Shown here piece after piece: positions 1 to 10,300 of a stretch of 64,000 bases of DNA; within the stretch, counting starts at the first letter, position 1, and each line of letters starts with the position of its first letter. This DNA is from Superficieibacter sp. HKU1. GTDB lineage: Bacteria; Pseudomonadota; Gammaproteobacteria; Enterobacterales; Enterobacteriaceae. The position numbers and the translations under genes are program-made. The notes under the pieces are model-generated. The model was not told where the DNA came from, did no database searches, and saw only the letters and a list, made by a program, of their open reading frames with translations. The stretch is taken from assembly GCF_029319185.1 (NCBI RefSeq), contig NZ_CP119754.1:1302001-1366000 (forward strand). The letters run 5' to 3'.

Positions 1-213
1 AATAAACAGCACTACCAGTAGCCAGACGGAATCTGCCAGCGTTTCAGAGCGCAGCATCACGACCAGAGTGGCAAACCAGGCGATATACATACCGACAAAC
101 AGGCCGGGATGGTTGCGAATGAAGCTGATGCTAAAGCGCGGGCGATTGTCGCGCTTTTCGCGGGCATTAAGTTCGTCAATGGTTGTCGTCAGCAGTCGCT
201 GTATTTCTGTCAT
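1..213 (-). CDS. ylaC: YlaC inner-membrane protein, 5' part only
   Basis: The first 71 codons of ylaC are present; the gene runs off the left edge of the window. The protein begins MTEIQRLLTT and has a basic, soluble N-terminal stretch followed by two hydrophobic segments (about residues 38-54 and 60-71), as in E. coli YlaC, a small inner-membrane protein of unknown function. The start is the ATG complementary to 211-213. The order ylaC-maa-hha matches E. coli. Confidence 0.9.
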   Translation of the reverse strand, partial: MTEIQRLLTTTIDELNAREKRDNRPRFSISFIRNHPGLFVGMYIAWFATLVVMLRSETLADSVWLLVVLFI

Positions 214-313
214 GTCGGGCCTTTATTCTTCTACAAATGCAGGGAAACATCCCATTTTAAGTTGTAATAAAGCCAACAAAAAGTAACAGATTGGTTGCGA
301 AAAAGCATAACAG

Positions 314-871
314 TTACACGGGCAGGGTTTTAATCACCCGGGCGGGATTGCCGCCGACCACAACATTGTCCGGCACATCTTTTACCACTACCGCGCCGGA
401 GGCAACCACCACGTTATTACCGATGGTGACGCCCGGATTGATAATCGCGCGTCCGCCGATCCAGACGTTATCACCAATCGTTACCGGTTTGCCCAGTTCA
501 ATGCCGCTGTTACGCTCGCCAGGATCCAGCGGATGCATTGCGGTATAAATATGCACCCCGGGAGCCAGCATGCAGTTATCACCGATGTGGACAGGACACA
601 CGTCCAGCATTACACAATCGAAATTGGCATAAAAATTAGCGCCGAGATGAATATTGTAACCGTAGTCGCAGCGAAAGCTCGGCTCAATATACGCGCCCTC
701 ACTCTTACCCAGTAAATCGCCCAGCAGCGCTTTACGTACAGCGCGTTCGTCAGGGTCGGTATGGTTATAACGATGGAGTAAATGCCTGGCACGCAGACGT
801 TCTGCCCTGAGCGTTTCATCTCCAGGGCGGTAGCGTTCACCGGCGATCATTTTGCGTTTTTCTTCACTCAT
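314..871 (-). CDS. maa: Maltose O-acetyltransferase
   Basis: Cytoplasmic acetyl-CoA-dependent acetyltransferase that acetylates maltose and other sugars. The 185-residue protein has an N-terminal helical maltose-acetyltransferase domain (about 5-60) and then a left-handed beta-helix made of hexapeptide repeats (IGDNCMLAPGV, IGDNVWIGGRA, IGNNVVVASGA). The catalytic His of this family lies in the HIYTAMHP stretch. Length is close to the E. coli enzyme (183). It is followed downstream on the same strand by ylaC after about 100 bp, and is separated from hha by about 160 bp, so it probably has its own promoter. Confidence 0.95.
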   Translation of the reverse strand: MSEEKRKMIAGERYRPGDETLRAERLRARHLLHRYNHTDPDERAVRKALLGDLLGKSEGAYIEPSFRCDYGYNIHLGANFYANFDCVMLDVCPVHIGDNCMLAPGVHIYTAMHPLDPGERNSGIELGKPVTIGDNVWIGGRAIINPGVTIGNNVVVASGAVVVKDVPDNVVVGGNPARVIKTLPV

Positions 872-1032
872 ACGGCGCTCCTGTTTTTACAGGGGGCTAC
901 CTTAAAGGGTATCCATGCCGCAGGGAACGTTCCCCGTCATACAGTGTGATGCGAATCCCGTTTTATGGTTGAGATAAAGGAAAAAGAGGAGAAATCGTAA
1001 CGTAATTCATATCCTGAATAATAAACAAGGTA

Positions 1033-1251
1033 TTAGCGAATAAATTGCCATACGGAAGGTGGGATTTTATCGTAAAGCTTATTCATGGTCAGTTCTGCAA
1101 GACGATGATCGGCGGCTGAGTAAAATACAACCAGCTCATTATCTGATAATTCATATTTGTTCTTTTCAATGACGCGTTCGAGCGTGTCGATTGTCTGACA
1201 GCGCCTCAAACGCATCAAATAATCAGTCTTGGTTAATGCTTTGTCAGTCAT
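1033..1251 (-). CDS. hha: Haemolysin-expression modulator Hha (H-NS partner)
   Basis: A 72-residue all-helical protein that binds H-NS or StpA and helps silence horizontally acquired, AT-rich DNA. Nearly every residue matches E. coli Hha, including the YLMRLRRCQT helix and the Cys18 region. It lies 27 bp downstream of tomB on the same strand, the usual tomB-hha pairing in which TomB counteracts Hha toxicity. Its likely targets in this window include the AT-rich fimbrial cluster, which is inference. Confidence 0.97.
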   Translation of the reverse strand: MTDKALTKTDYLMRLRRCQTIDTLERVIEKNKYELSDNELVVFYSAADHRLAELTMNKLYDKIPPSVWQFIR

Positions 1252-1278
1252 AGATGTACCTTGTTGATTGTTGTCGTA

Positions 1279-1653
1279 TTAGCAGGAGAGTCTGGCCGGA
1301 TTAGCCTGGCTCACATTAACAAAGCAGTGAAACAGGTTATTACCGGATTTACGCCACTTCTGCAAATCCTGCGTACTAATGCCATAGTTGCTGAACAACA
1401 TAAACGTGTCATCCAGATATTCATCAATCTGCATAACCAGATTATTATCTTCATTATACTTAATCTTATAATTAAGCGCGAAGGTAGCAATGTGTTCGAT
1501 AAGCTCATTTAACTGGAGGTTGATCGCCGAAGTGGGATCGTTGACCCAGCCATGGTTGCTCTCATCGAGGTTGGCAATGCAGTCATGATACAGGTTTTCA
1601 CAGAGAAATTTAAGCTGTGCGATATCGTGTCTTTTTGGCGAGTATTCGTCCAT
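1279..1653 (-). CDS. tomB: Hha antitoxin / biofilm modulator TomB
   Basis: TomB (YbaJ) is a 124-residue acidic helical protein that oxidises and neutralises Hha. The start was set at the ATG complementary to 1651-1653 (MDEYSPKRHD), which is the E. coli start; an upstream in-frame ATG would add ten residues without homology. The family-typical core SNHGWVNDPTSAINLQLNEL is present. It sits upstream of hha in the same transcription unit. Confidence 0.95.
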   Translation of the reverse strand: MDEYSPKRHDIAQLKFLCENLYHDCIANLDESNHGWVNDPTSAINLQLNELIEHIATFALNYKIKYNEDNNLVMQIDEYLDDTFMLFSNYGISTQDLQKWRKSGNNLFHCFVNVSQANPARLSC

Positions 1654-2026
1654 AGCGCATCCCCTTATAAATGTTTTTGACAACTGCTAGCGAACACTGT
1701 GTGGGATGGATACAACTCACTAACCTGAAGCTTACGCTCATTCCTGATACTGTAACTATAATCTACTCTCAAACAGATTTCATCGCTCTGGAACGAAAAA
1801 TTACAATTCTGACGTTTTAATACTTTTCTTAACGCCGCGTGGTGACAGAAATGATTTTAAACATAGTTGCGCAATCATGAATAGCAGCACATAAGGAATA
1901 CAAAAAGTGTTTCTATTATGGTGATGATAACAGCCAGGAAATTTCTTAATATTATGTGATAATTTCTCTGGCCTATTTGTCATACATAAATAATATGTGT
2001 TTCACTATACGTGGTTCAGCCCCCAT
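1654..2026. other. AT-rich intergenic stretch upstream of tomB
   Basis: About 370 bp between tomB and the acrB terminator. It must hold the tomB-hha promoter (reading leftwards). It is visibly AT-rich with several A/T tracts, a composition favoured by H-NS/Hha, which fits the regulators encoded beside it. A 60-codon open frame at 1801-1983 on the minus strand shows no protein-like pattern or ribosome binding site, and I do not call it a gene. Confidence 0.5.
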
Positions 2027-2048
2027 AAAAAAGGCCGCTTACGCGGCC
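2027..2048 (-). terminator. Intrinsic terminator after acrAB
   Basis: On the minus strand a GGCCGC/GCGGCC stem (2043-2048 with 2033-2038) with a GTAA loop is followed directly by a run of six T (2027-2032). It lies 17 bp past the acrB stop codon and ends the acrAB transcript. Confidence 0.9.
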
Positions 2049-2065
2049 CTTGTTACGTGTCAGTA

Positions 2066-5000
2066 TTACGGATGCTTAACTGAATGAGTATGCTCAACAT
2101 CTTCATTCTTGCGGCTAAAGCGGCGGCGAACCACCACGAAGAACACCGGAACGAAGAAGATAGCCAGAATGGTCGCGGTCACCATCCCACCCATTACGCC
2201 TGTACCTACGGCGTTTTGCGCACCGGAGCCGGCACCGGTGCTGAGCACCAGCGGCATAACCCCCAGGATAAACGCCAGCGAGGTCATCAGGATAGGACGC
2301 AGACGCATACGCACAGCTTCCAGCGTCGCTTCTACCAGTCCTTTGCCTTCTTTCTCCATCAGGTCTTTGGCGAATTCCACGATCAGTATCGCATTCTTCG
2401 CTGACAAGCCGATGGTGGTCAACAATCCTACCTGGAAGTAAACGTCGTTGGTCAGCCCGCGGAAGGTTGCTGCCAGCAGCGCACCGATAACCCCGAGCGG
2501 CACCACCAGCATAACGGAGAACGGAATAGACCAGCTTTCATACAACGCCGCCAGACACAGGAAGACCACGATCAGCGAGATAGCATACAGGGCAGGGGCC
2601 TGGTTACCAGACAACCGTTCCTGATAAGACATCCCCGTCCAGTCGTAACCGATCCCGGTAGGCAGTTTGCTCGCCAGCTGTTCCATCAGATCCATCGCTT
2701 CACCGGTGCTCTTACCGGCGGACGCTTCACCAAGAATTTCCATCGACGGCAGGCCGTTATAGCGTTCCAGACGCGGAGAACCATACTCCCAGTGGGTCGT
2801 CGAGAAGGCCGAGAACGGCACCATCTGACCATCGCTTCCGCGAACGTACCAGTTATCGATATCGCTCGGCAGCATACGGTATTTCGCCTGCGACATGACG
2901 TACACCTTCTTCACGCGACCACGGTCGATGAAGTCGTTGACGTAGCTGCCGCCCCAGGCTGCGCCCAGCGTGGTGTTGATATCGCTGATAGACACGCCCA
3001 GCGCCTGCGCTTTCTCCTGATCGATGTCGATTTTAAACTGCGGCGTATCTTCCAGACCGTTCGGACGCACGCCCGCCAGCATCTCAGGATGTTTCGCCAC
3101 TTCGCCCAGCAGTTGATTACGCGCCTGAGTCAGTTTTTCGTGGCCCAGACCGCCCTGATCGATAAGCTGGAAGTCGAAGCCCGTTGCCGTACCCAGTTCC
3201 ACAATCGCTGGCAGGTTGAACGCAAACACCATCGCGTCTTTAATCTGCGAGAAGGTGCCCATCGCACGACCGGTAATCGCCCCGACTTTGTTTTCATCGC
3301 CCGGACGATCGGCCCAGTCTTTCAGCGAAACGAAGGCGATACCGGTGTTCTGGCCACGTCCTGCGAAACCAAAACCGTTTACCGCAAACACCGACTGCAC
3401 GTTGGCTTTCTCTTTGTTGAGGTAGTAATCCGTTACCTCATCCAGCACCTTCTGGGTACGCTCCTGCGTCGCGCCAGCCGGAAGCTGCGCCATCGTCAGG
3501 AATACGCCCTGGTCTTCATCCGGCAGGAAGGAACTTGGCAGACGAACAAACAGGAACGCCATACCCGCCACGATGATGATATAGAGCAGCAGATAACGCC
3601 CGGTGCTGCGCAGAATGTTACCTACACTGTCGGTGTAGTGGTGCGTGCTCTTATCAAAAGTGCGGTTAAACCAGCCAAACAGACCTTTATGCTCACCGTG
3701 GCCTCCTTTCTGAATCGGTTTCAGCATGGTGGCACACAGGGCAGGGGTCAGGATTAGCGCCACCAGTACGGACAGCGCCATTGCCGATACGATGGTGATT
3801 GAGAACTGGCGGTAGATTGCCCCGGTCGATCCGCCAAAGAACGCCATGGGAATAAATACCGCCGACAGGACCATCGCAATACCGACCAGCGCGCCCTGGA
3901 TCTGCTCCATGGATTTGCGCGTGGCCTCTTTGGGCGGTAGTCCCTCTTCAGCCATTACACGCTCGACGTTCTCCACCACCACGATGGCGTCATCCACCAA
4001 CAGGCCTATCGCCAGCACCATCCCGAACATCGTCAGGGTGTTGATGGAATAACCGAACGCGGCGAGAACGGCAAAGGTTCCCAGCAGTACCACCGGCACC
4101 GCAATCGTTGGGATCAGCGTGGCGCGGAAGTTTTGCAGGAACAGGTACATGACCAGGAAGACCAGAATGATTGCTTCGACCAGCGTTTTCACCACTTCGT
4201 GAATGGAGATCTGCACGAAAGGCGTGGTGTCATACGGGTAAACAATCTTCAGGCCCGACGGGAAGAACGGCTCCATTTTTTGCAGTTCGGCGCGGATCGC
4301 AGTCGCGGTATCCAGCGCGTTTGCGCCGGTCGCCAGCTTGATCCCCAGACCCGACGCCGGCTGACCGTTAAACTTCGCTACCACATCGTAGTTTTCGCCG
4401 CCCAGTTCAATTTGCGCGACGTCTTTCAGGCGAACCTGAGATCCGTCCGGGTTCACTTTCAGCAGGATTTTGCCGAACTCATCGGTCGAGGTCAGACGGG
4501 TTTGCGCAATGATCGATGCGTTCAACTGCTGGCCTTTCACCGGCGGCGTACCGCCTAACTGGCCGGCCGCGACCTGGGCGTTCTGCGCGTTAATGGCGCT
4601 GATCACGTCAACCGGAGTGAGCTGGTAATTATTCAGCTTATTCGGGTCCATCCAGATACGCATCGCGTACTGCGAACCAAACAGCTGAACGTCACCCACG
4701 CCGGAAGTACGGCTGATCACGTCTTTCATGTTGGCCGCAACATAGTCGGAAATATCTTCCTGGGTCATGGTGCCGTTGGTGTTGATAACACCGACAACCA
4801 TCAGGAAGCTACTTGACGACTTCTCAACGCTCACGCCCTGCTGCTGTACTTCCTGCGGCAGCAACGGCATCGCCAGCTGCAGTTTGTTCTGCACCTGGAC
4901 CTGCGCGATATCCGCATCCGTACCGGACTCAAAGGTCAGGGTGATCTGCACCGTACCGGTAGAGTCACTGTTAGAGGACATATACATCAGGTTGTCGATA

Positions 5001-5212
5001 CCGTTCATGTTCTGTTCGACAACCTGGGTTACGGTATCCTGGACCGTTTTTGCATCTGCGCCAGGGTAGGTGGCTGAGATCGAAATTGCGGGCGGAGCAA
5101 TGGTCGGATATTGCGCCACCGGCAACTTGAGGATCGCAAGCCCCCCTGCCAGCATGATGATGATCGCGATGACCCAGGCAAAAATGGGGCGATCGATAAA
5201 AAACTTAGCCAT
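2066..5212 (-). CDS. acrB: Multidrug efflux RND pump AcrB
   Basis: Inner-membrane trimeric proton/drug antiporter of the AcrAB-TolC tripartite pump, exporting dyes, detergents, bile salts and many antibiotics. The 1048-residue protein (E. coli 1049) has the full RND architecture: TM1 near the N-terminus, two large periplasmic loops, and twelve TM segments. The proton-relay aspartates are in LLVDDAIVVVEN (about 407-408) and the relay lysine is in GLSAKNAILIVEF (about 940). It lies 22 bp downstream of acrA in one operon. No truncation or missing key residue was seen. Confidence 0.98.
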   Translation of the reverse strand: MAKFFIDRPIFAWVIAIIIMLAGGLAILKLPVAQYPTIAPPAISISATYPGADAKTVQDTVTQVVEQNMNGIDNLMYMSSNSDSTGTVQITLTFESGTDADIAQVQVQNKLQLAMPLLPQEVQQQGVSVEKSSSSFLMVVGVINTNGTMTQEDISDYVAANMKDVISRTSGVGDVQLFGSQYAMRIWMDPNKLNNYQLTPVDVISAINAQNAQVAAGQLGGTPPVKGQQLNASIIAQTRLTSTDEFGKILLKVNPDGSQVRLKDVAQIELGGENYDVVAKFNGQPASGLGIKLATGANALDTATAIRAELQKMEPFFPSGLKIVYPYDTTPFVQISIHEVVKTLVEAIILVFLVMYLFLQNFRATLIPTIAVPVVLLGTFAVLAAFGYSINTLTMFGMVLAIGLLVDDAIVVVENVERVMAEEGLPPKEATRKSMEQIQGALVGIAMVLSAVFIPMAFFGGSTGAIYRQFSITIVSAMALSVLVALILTPALCATMLKPIQKGGHGEHKGLFGWFNRTFDKSTHHYTDSVGNILRSTGRYLLLYIIIVAGMAFLFVRLPSSFLPDEDQGVFLTMAQLPAGATQERTQKVLDEVTDYYLNKEKANVQSVFAVNGFGFAGRGQNTGIAFVSLKDWADRPGDENKVGAITGRAMGTFSQIKDAMVFAFNLPAIVELGTATGFDFQLIDQGGLGHEKLTQARNQLLGEVAKHPEMLAGVRPNGLEDTPQFKIDIDQEKAQALGVSISDINTTLGAAWGGSYVNDFIDRGRVKKVYVMSQAKYRMLPSDIDNWYVRGSDGQMVPFSAFSTTHWEYGSPRLERYNGLPSMEILGEASAGKSTGEAMDLMEQLASKLPTGIGYDWTGMSYQERLSGNQAPALYAISLIVVFLCLAALYESWSIPFSVMLVVPLGVIGALLAATFRGLTNDVYFQVGLLTTIGLSAKNAILIVEFAKDLMEKEGKGLVEATLEAVRMRLRPILMTSLAFILGVMPLVLSTGAGSGAQNAVGTGVMGGMVTATILAIFFVPVFFVVVRRRFSRKNEDVEHTHSVKHP

Positions 5213-5234
5213 GACTTAACGGCTCCTGTTTAAG

Positions 5235-6428
5235 TTAAGACTGAGTTTGCTCTGACTGGCCAGCGGCTGGCGCTTGCTCTTTTTTGTCAGAAGTGACTTC
5301 CTGGGCTTTAACCTGAGCGCCCGGACGCACTTTTTGCAGACCTGTCACAATCACGCGGTCACCGGTTTTCAACCCGTCCGTCACCAGCCATTTGTCGCCA
5401 ATCGCCTGGGAGGTTTTGATCTGGCGAACTTCAACTTTGTCGCCTTCACCAACCACCATAGCGGTGGCATCGCCGCGCGGGGTACGGGTTACGCCCTGCT
5501 GTGGAACCAGCAGCGCATTCGGGTTAGTCCCTTCTTCAAGACGTGCGCGGACAAACATGCCCGGCAGTAATGCATTGTCAGGGTTAGGGATCACCGCACG
5601 CAGAGTGATGGAGCCCGTCGTCTGATCGACCGTCACATCAGAAAATTCCAGCGTACCGCTCTGCGCATAGGCTTTGCCGTCGTTACCGATGACTTCAACC
5701 TTCGCTTTACCGTTTTCCTGCTTCAGCGTGCCGTTGGCCATTTCCTGACGTAAACGCAGGAAATCATCGCTCGACTGCGTCACGTCGACGTAAATCGGGT
5801 CCAGTTGCTGAACGGTGGCCAGCGCATTGGTTTGCCCGCTCTGCACCAGCGCACCTTCGGTCACGGACGATTTACCGATACGACCGCTGATAGGCGAGGT
5901 TACTTTGGTATAGGCGAGGTTAATACGCGCGGTTTCAACTGCGGCTTTTGCAGCAATGGCGGCGGCATTCGCCTGCTGGTAATCCGCCTGCGCCGTGTCG
6001 TAATCCTGCTTACTGATATATTGCGTACCGATCAGTTTCTGGTAACGATTCAGCGTCACCTGAGCAATTTTCGCGGCGGCTTCTGCCTTCGCTAAATCAC
6101 CTTTTGCGCTTTCATAGGATGCCTGATAGGTGGCCGGATCAATCTGATAAAGCGAGACACCTGCTTTAACGTCGCTGCCTTCTGTAAAATTACGTTTCAG
6201 GATAATACCGCTAACCTGAGGGCGAACTTCCGCAATGCGAAAAGCGCTGGTGCGGCCGGGCAACTCGGTAGTCATTTGAAGAGGTTCAGATTTGAGCGTG
6301 ACGATACCGACTTCCGGCATCTGCTGTGCTCCTTGTTGCTCCTGTTTATCGTCACATCCTGTTAGCGCTAAGCTGCCTGAAAGCATCAGAACGACCGCCA
6401 GAGGCGTAAACCCTCTGTTTTTGTTCAT
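5235..6428 (-). CDS. acrA: Efflux periplasmic adaptor lipoprotein AcrA
   Basis: Membrane-fusion protein linking AcrB to TolC. A lipoprotein signal peptide ends in the lipobox LTGC (lipidated Cys25). The mature part shows the alpha-hairpin (about 97-172), the lipoyl/barrel-sandwich halves, the beta-barrel and membrane-proximal domains of the HlyD/RND adaptor family. Length is 397, as in E. coli. First gene of acrAB, read divergently from acrR with a 142-bp control region. Confidence 0.98.
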   Translation of the reverse strand: MNKNRGFTPLAVVLMLSGSLALTGCDDKQEQQGAQQMPEVGIVTLKSEPLQMTTELPGRTSAFRIAEVRPQVSGIILKRNFTEGSDVKAGVSLYQIDPATYQASYESAKGDLAKAEAAAKIAQVTLNRYQKLIGTQYISKQDYDTAQADYQQANAAAIAAKAAVETARINLAYTKVTSPISGRIGKSSVTEGALVQSGQTNALATVQQLDPIYVDVTQSSDDFLRLRQEMANGTLKQENGKAKVEVIGNDGKAYAQSGTLEFSDVTVDQTTGSITLRAVIPNPDNALLPGMFVRARLEEGTNPNALLVPQQGVTRTPRGDATAMVVGEGDKVEVRQIKTSQAIGDKWLVTDGLKTGDRVIVTGLQKVRPGAQVKAQEVTSDKKEQAPAAGQSEQTQS

Positions 6429-6518
6429 AAGTAAACCTCAAGTGTCCGATTTCAAATTGATCAATGGCGCTATCGCTCATTAACCCATTGCTGCGTTTCT
6501 ATTATCGTCGTGCTATGG

Positions 6519-6542
6519 TACATACATTCATAAATGTATGTA
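6519..6542. promoter_or_regulatory. AcrR operator palindrome
   Basis: A 24-bp near-perfect dyad (left arm TACATACATT, right arm AATGTATGTA) in the acrA-acrR intergenic region. It matches the known E. coli AcrR operator apart from the centre. It lets AcrR repress both divergent genes. The overlapping promoters were not mapped here. Confidence 0.9.
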
Positions 6543-6570
6543 AATCTGATCTCTGTAAATTCACCTGCTT

Positions 6571-6589
6571 ATGGCACGAAAAACCAAAC
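6571..6589. promoter_or_regulatory. Marbox (MarA/SoxS/Rob site)
   Basis: ATGGCACGAAAAACCAAAC agrees with the degenerate marbox consensus AYnGCACnnWnnRYYAAAY at every defined position. It overlaps the first seven codons of acrR and lies about 140 bp upstream of the acrA start, so activation of acrAB by MarA-type regulators would be conserved here. Function is inferred from the consensus. Confidence 0.75.
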
Positions 6590-7221
6590 AACAAGCACTT
6601 GCAACACGCCAGCATATTCTGGATGTGGCGATGCGTCTGTTTTCTCAGCAGGGGGTTTCAGCAACCTCGCTGGCTGATATTGCCAAATCAGCCGGGGTAA
6701 CGCGCGGCGCTATCTACTGGCATTTCAAAAACAAGTCAGAACTCTTTAGTGAGATATGGGAGCTGTCAGAATCCAGCATCGCCGACCTTGAGATTGAGTA
6801 TCAGGCAAAATTCCCCGACGATCCACTGTCAGTGTTACGAGAAATATTAATTTATGTCCTTGAAGCGACAGTCATGGTGGAGCGGCGACGCCTGATGATG
6901 GAGATTATCTTTCACAAATGTGAGTTTGTGGGGGAAATGGCGGTCGTTCAGCAAGCGCAACGCAGCCTTTGCCTGGAGAGCTACGATCGGATAGAACAAG
7001 CGCTAAATCGCTGTATTGAATCAAAAATGCTACCTGAGGATCTGCTTACTCGGCGCGCCGCTATTCTGATGCGCTGTTATATCTCCGGCATTATGGAAAA
7101 CTGGCTATTTGCGCCGGAATCCTTTGATCTCAAAAATGAAGCCCGTGAATTCGTGGCAATTTTATTAGAAATGTATCAGCGCTGCCCCAGCCTGTGCGCG
7201 CCGCATCCCTTAAAACCATGA
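6571..7221 (+). CDS. acrR: TetR-family repressor AcrR
   Basis: Local repressor of acrAB, released by drug ligands. The 216-residue protein has an N-terminal TetR helix-turn-helix (TSLADIAKSAGVTRGAIYWHF, about 30-50) and an all-helical ligand-binding C-terminal domain. Divergent from acrA; the operator palindrome lies 28 bp upstream of the start. The frame is intact, with no premature stop of the kind seen in efflux-derepressed clinical strains. Confidence 0.97.
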   Translation: MARKTKQQALATRQHILDVAMRLFSQQGVSATSLADIAKSAGVTRGAIYWHFKNKSELFSEIWELSESSIADLEIEYQAKFPDDPLSVLREILIYVLEATVMVERRRLMMEIIFHKCEFVGEMAVVQQAQRSLCLESYDRIEQALNRCIESKMLPEDLLTRRAAILMRCYISGIMENWLFAPESFDLKNEAREFVAILLEMYQRCPSLCAPHPLKP

Positions 7222-7320
7222 TTTCCCCAGGGGATACTACTTTGCTTTCCTGAGCCGTGATATTCTTCGTCCGCAACCATCCCCGGTGGATCCGGTCTAT
7301 TAATTACTCACGCTAATACT

Positions 7321-10300
7321 ATGCTACGCAACGTAAATTTACGGAAATCTGTCGGCCTGTTTTTGCTGGCCTGGATACTTTTCCTCGGCAGTTTTTCACC
7401 GGTTCAGGCTCGCGCCCAGCCGACAGGCGATATCAATGATCGTGCTGAACTTCAGTCGCAGTTAACGGCCCTTAATAAGCAAAAAGATCTCTCCGCACAG
7501 GATAAACTCGTTCAGCAGGATCTTACTGAGACACTTCAGGCGCTTGATAAAATCGAACGCATTAAAGACGAAATGACCCAGTTTCGTCAGCGGATTGCGC
7601 AGGCTCCTGAAAAAATGCGCCAGGCAACCGACGGCCTGAACGCGCTGGGCGATAAAGACAGCGATGATGAAACGCGCAAAACCCTGTCGGCGCTCTCGTT
7701 GCGTCAGCTTGAAGCGCGGGTTGCGCAGACGCTGGACGATTTGCAGACGGCACAAAACGACCTGGCCAGTTATAACAGCCAGTTAGTGTCGCTACAAACG
7801 CAGCCGGAGCGTGTGCAAAACGCGATGTTTACGGCGTCGCAACAGCTTCAGCAGGTGCGTAATCATCTGAATGCCTCCGGCGAAGGCGCGTTGCGTCCCT
7901 CGCAGCAAACCTTACTGGCTGCGCAACAGGCTCTGCTTAACGCGCAAATCGATCAGCAGCGTAAAAGTCTGGAAGGCAATACCGTTCTCCAGGATATGCT
8001 GCAAAAACAGCGTGACTATGTCACCGCCAACAGTAACCGCCTGGAACATCAGCTGCAGCTTTTACAGGAAGCCGTTAACAGTAAACGCCTGAGTCTGACT
8101 GAAAAGACCGCTCAGCAAGCCGTATCTCCGGATGAGACCGCCCGTATTCAGGCCAATCCGCTGGTGAAACAGGAGCTGGACGTAAATCATCAGCTCAGCG
8201 AACGATTAATTCAGGCCACGCAAAGTGGCAATGATCTGGTTCAGCAGAATATCAAAGTCAAAAACTGGCTGGATCGCGCGCTTCAGTCCGAACGCAATAT
8301 TAAAGAGCAGATTGCCGTTCTTAAGGGCAGCCTGTTGTTATCGCGTATTTTGTATCAGCAACAGCAAACCTTGCCGTCTGCCGACGAGCTGGAAGACATG
8401 ACCAACCGTATTGCGGATCTGCGTCTTGAGCAATTTAATGTCAACCAGCAGCGCGATGCGCTTTTCCAGAGTGATGTTTTCGTGGCTAAGCTCGAAGAGG
8501 GCCATGAAAAAGAGACGGATGCTGACGTTCACGACGCGCTGTTGCAGGTAGTGGATATGCGCCGCGAGCTGCTGGATCAGCTTAATAAACAGCTTGGTAA
8601 CCATCTGATGATGGCCATTAACCTGCAAATTAATCAGCAGCAGTTAATGAGCGTGTCCAAAAGTTTGAAAGACATCCTTACCCAGCAAATTTTTTGGGTC
8701 AACAGTAACAAACCGATGGACTGGGAATGGCTAAAAGCCTTTCCAAAAGCGGTTCGCGATCAGTTTACTTCCATAAAGATTACGGTGAACTGGGAAAAAG
8801 CCTGGCCCGCCGTATTCATTGCTTTTCTGGCGGGGCTGCCGTTATTGCTGATGGCGGGACTTATCCGCTGGCGTCTGCAATGGCTAAAGGCGCGGCAGGC
8901 AAAACTGGCCTCCGAAGTCGGTCAGTTGCGTCATGACAGTCAACTGCATACGCCAAAAGCCATTCTGATTGACCTGATCCGCGCCTTGCCCGTTTGCCTG
9001 ATCATTCTCGCGCTGGGGCTGATTCTGCTGACGATGCAGCTTAGCATCAGCGACATCCTGTGGGCGTTCAGTAAAAAACTCGCTATGTTCTGGCTGGTCT
9101 TCGGGCTGTGCTGGAAAGTGCTGGAAAAGGACGGTGTGGCTATTCGCCACTTTACGATGCCCGCGCAGCTTACCGGCCACTGGCGTCGGCAAATTGTCCG
9201 CATCAGCCTGGCGCTACTGCCGCTCCATTTCTGGTCGGTGGTTTCCGAACTTTCTCCGCTTCATCTGATGGATGATGTGCTGGGGCAACTGGTGATTTTC
9301 CTTAACCTGCTGGTAATCATCATCCTGACCTGGCCGGTTTTTGTCGACAGCTGGCGGGATAAAGAGTCGCGCGGCATTCGCCTGGTCACCATAACGGTGT
9401 TATCGATTGTGCCTGTTGCGCTTATTGTGCTGACGGCGACGGGGTACTTTTATACTACGCTGCGCCTTGCCGGTCGCTGGATTGAAACCGTGTATCTGGT
9501 CATCGTCTGGAATTTACTTTACCAGACGGTCCTGCGCGGATTGAGCGTGGCGGCGCGGCGCATTGCCTGGCGGCGTGCGCTGGCCCGACGCCAGCATATG
9601 ATTAAAGAGGGCGCCGAAGGCGCTGAGCCGCAGGATGCACCGGCGATGGCGCTGGAGCAGGTGAGCCAGCAAACGTTGCGTATCACCATGCTGCTGATGC
9701 TCGCGCTGTTTGCGGTGGTATTCTGGACTATCTGGTCTGATTTGATCACCGTATTTACCTATCTGGACAGTATCACGCTGTGGCACTACAACGTCAGCGA
9801 GGCGGGCGTCAGCGTGATTAAGAACGTCACCATGGGGAGCCTGCTGTTTGCCCTGGTCGCGGCAATGGTTGCCTGGGCGCTGATCCGCAACCTGCCAGGC
9901 CTGCTGGAGGTGCTGGTGCTTTCGCGGCTGAATATGCGCCAGGGGGCTTCTTACGCCATCACCACGGTGCTGAACTACGCCATTCTGGTGGTCGGCACGA
10001 TGACCGTCTTCGGGTCGCTCGGCGTCTCGTGGGATAAACTGCAATGGCTGGCGGCGGCGTTGTCGGTTGGTCTCGGTTTTGGCTTGCAGGAGATATTCGG
10101 TAACTTCGTCTCGGGCCTGATCATTCTGTTTGAACGTCCGGTACGGATTGGCGATACGGTCACCATTGGCACGTTTTCCGGATCGGTCAGTAAAATTCGT
10201 ATTCGTGCTACTACGATCACCGACTTCGATCGTAAAGAAGTCATTATCCCCAATAAAGCATTCGTAACGGAGCGGCTTATTAACTGGTCACTTTCCGATA

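Noticed and set aside
1801..1983. 60-codon minus-strand frame between tomB and acrB
   Set aside because: No RBS, low-quality composition in AT-rich DNA, and no match to a known small protein.
2792..3757. A 321-codon open frame on the plus strand within acrB
   Set aside because: It is the antisense shadow of acrB; the residue composition is His/Arg-rich and no RBS or homology is visible.
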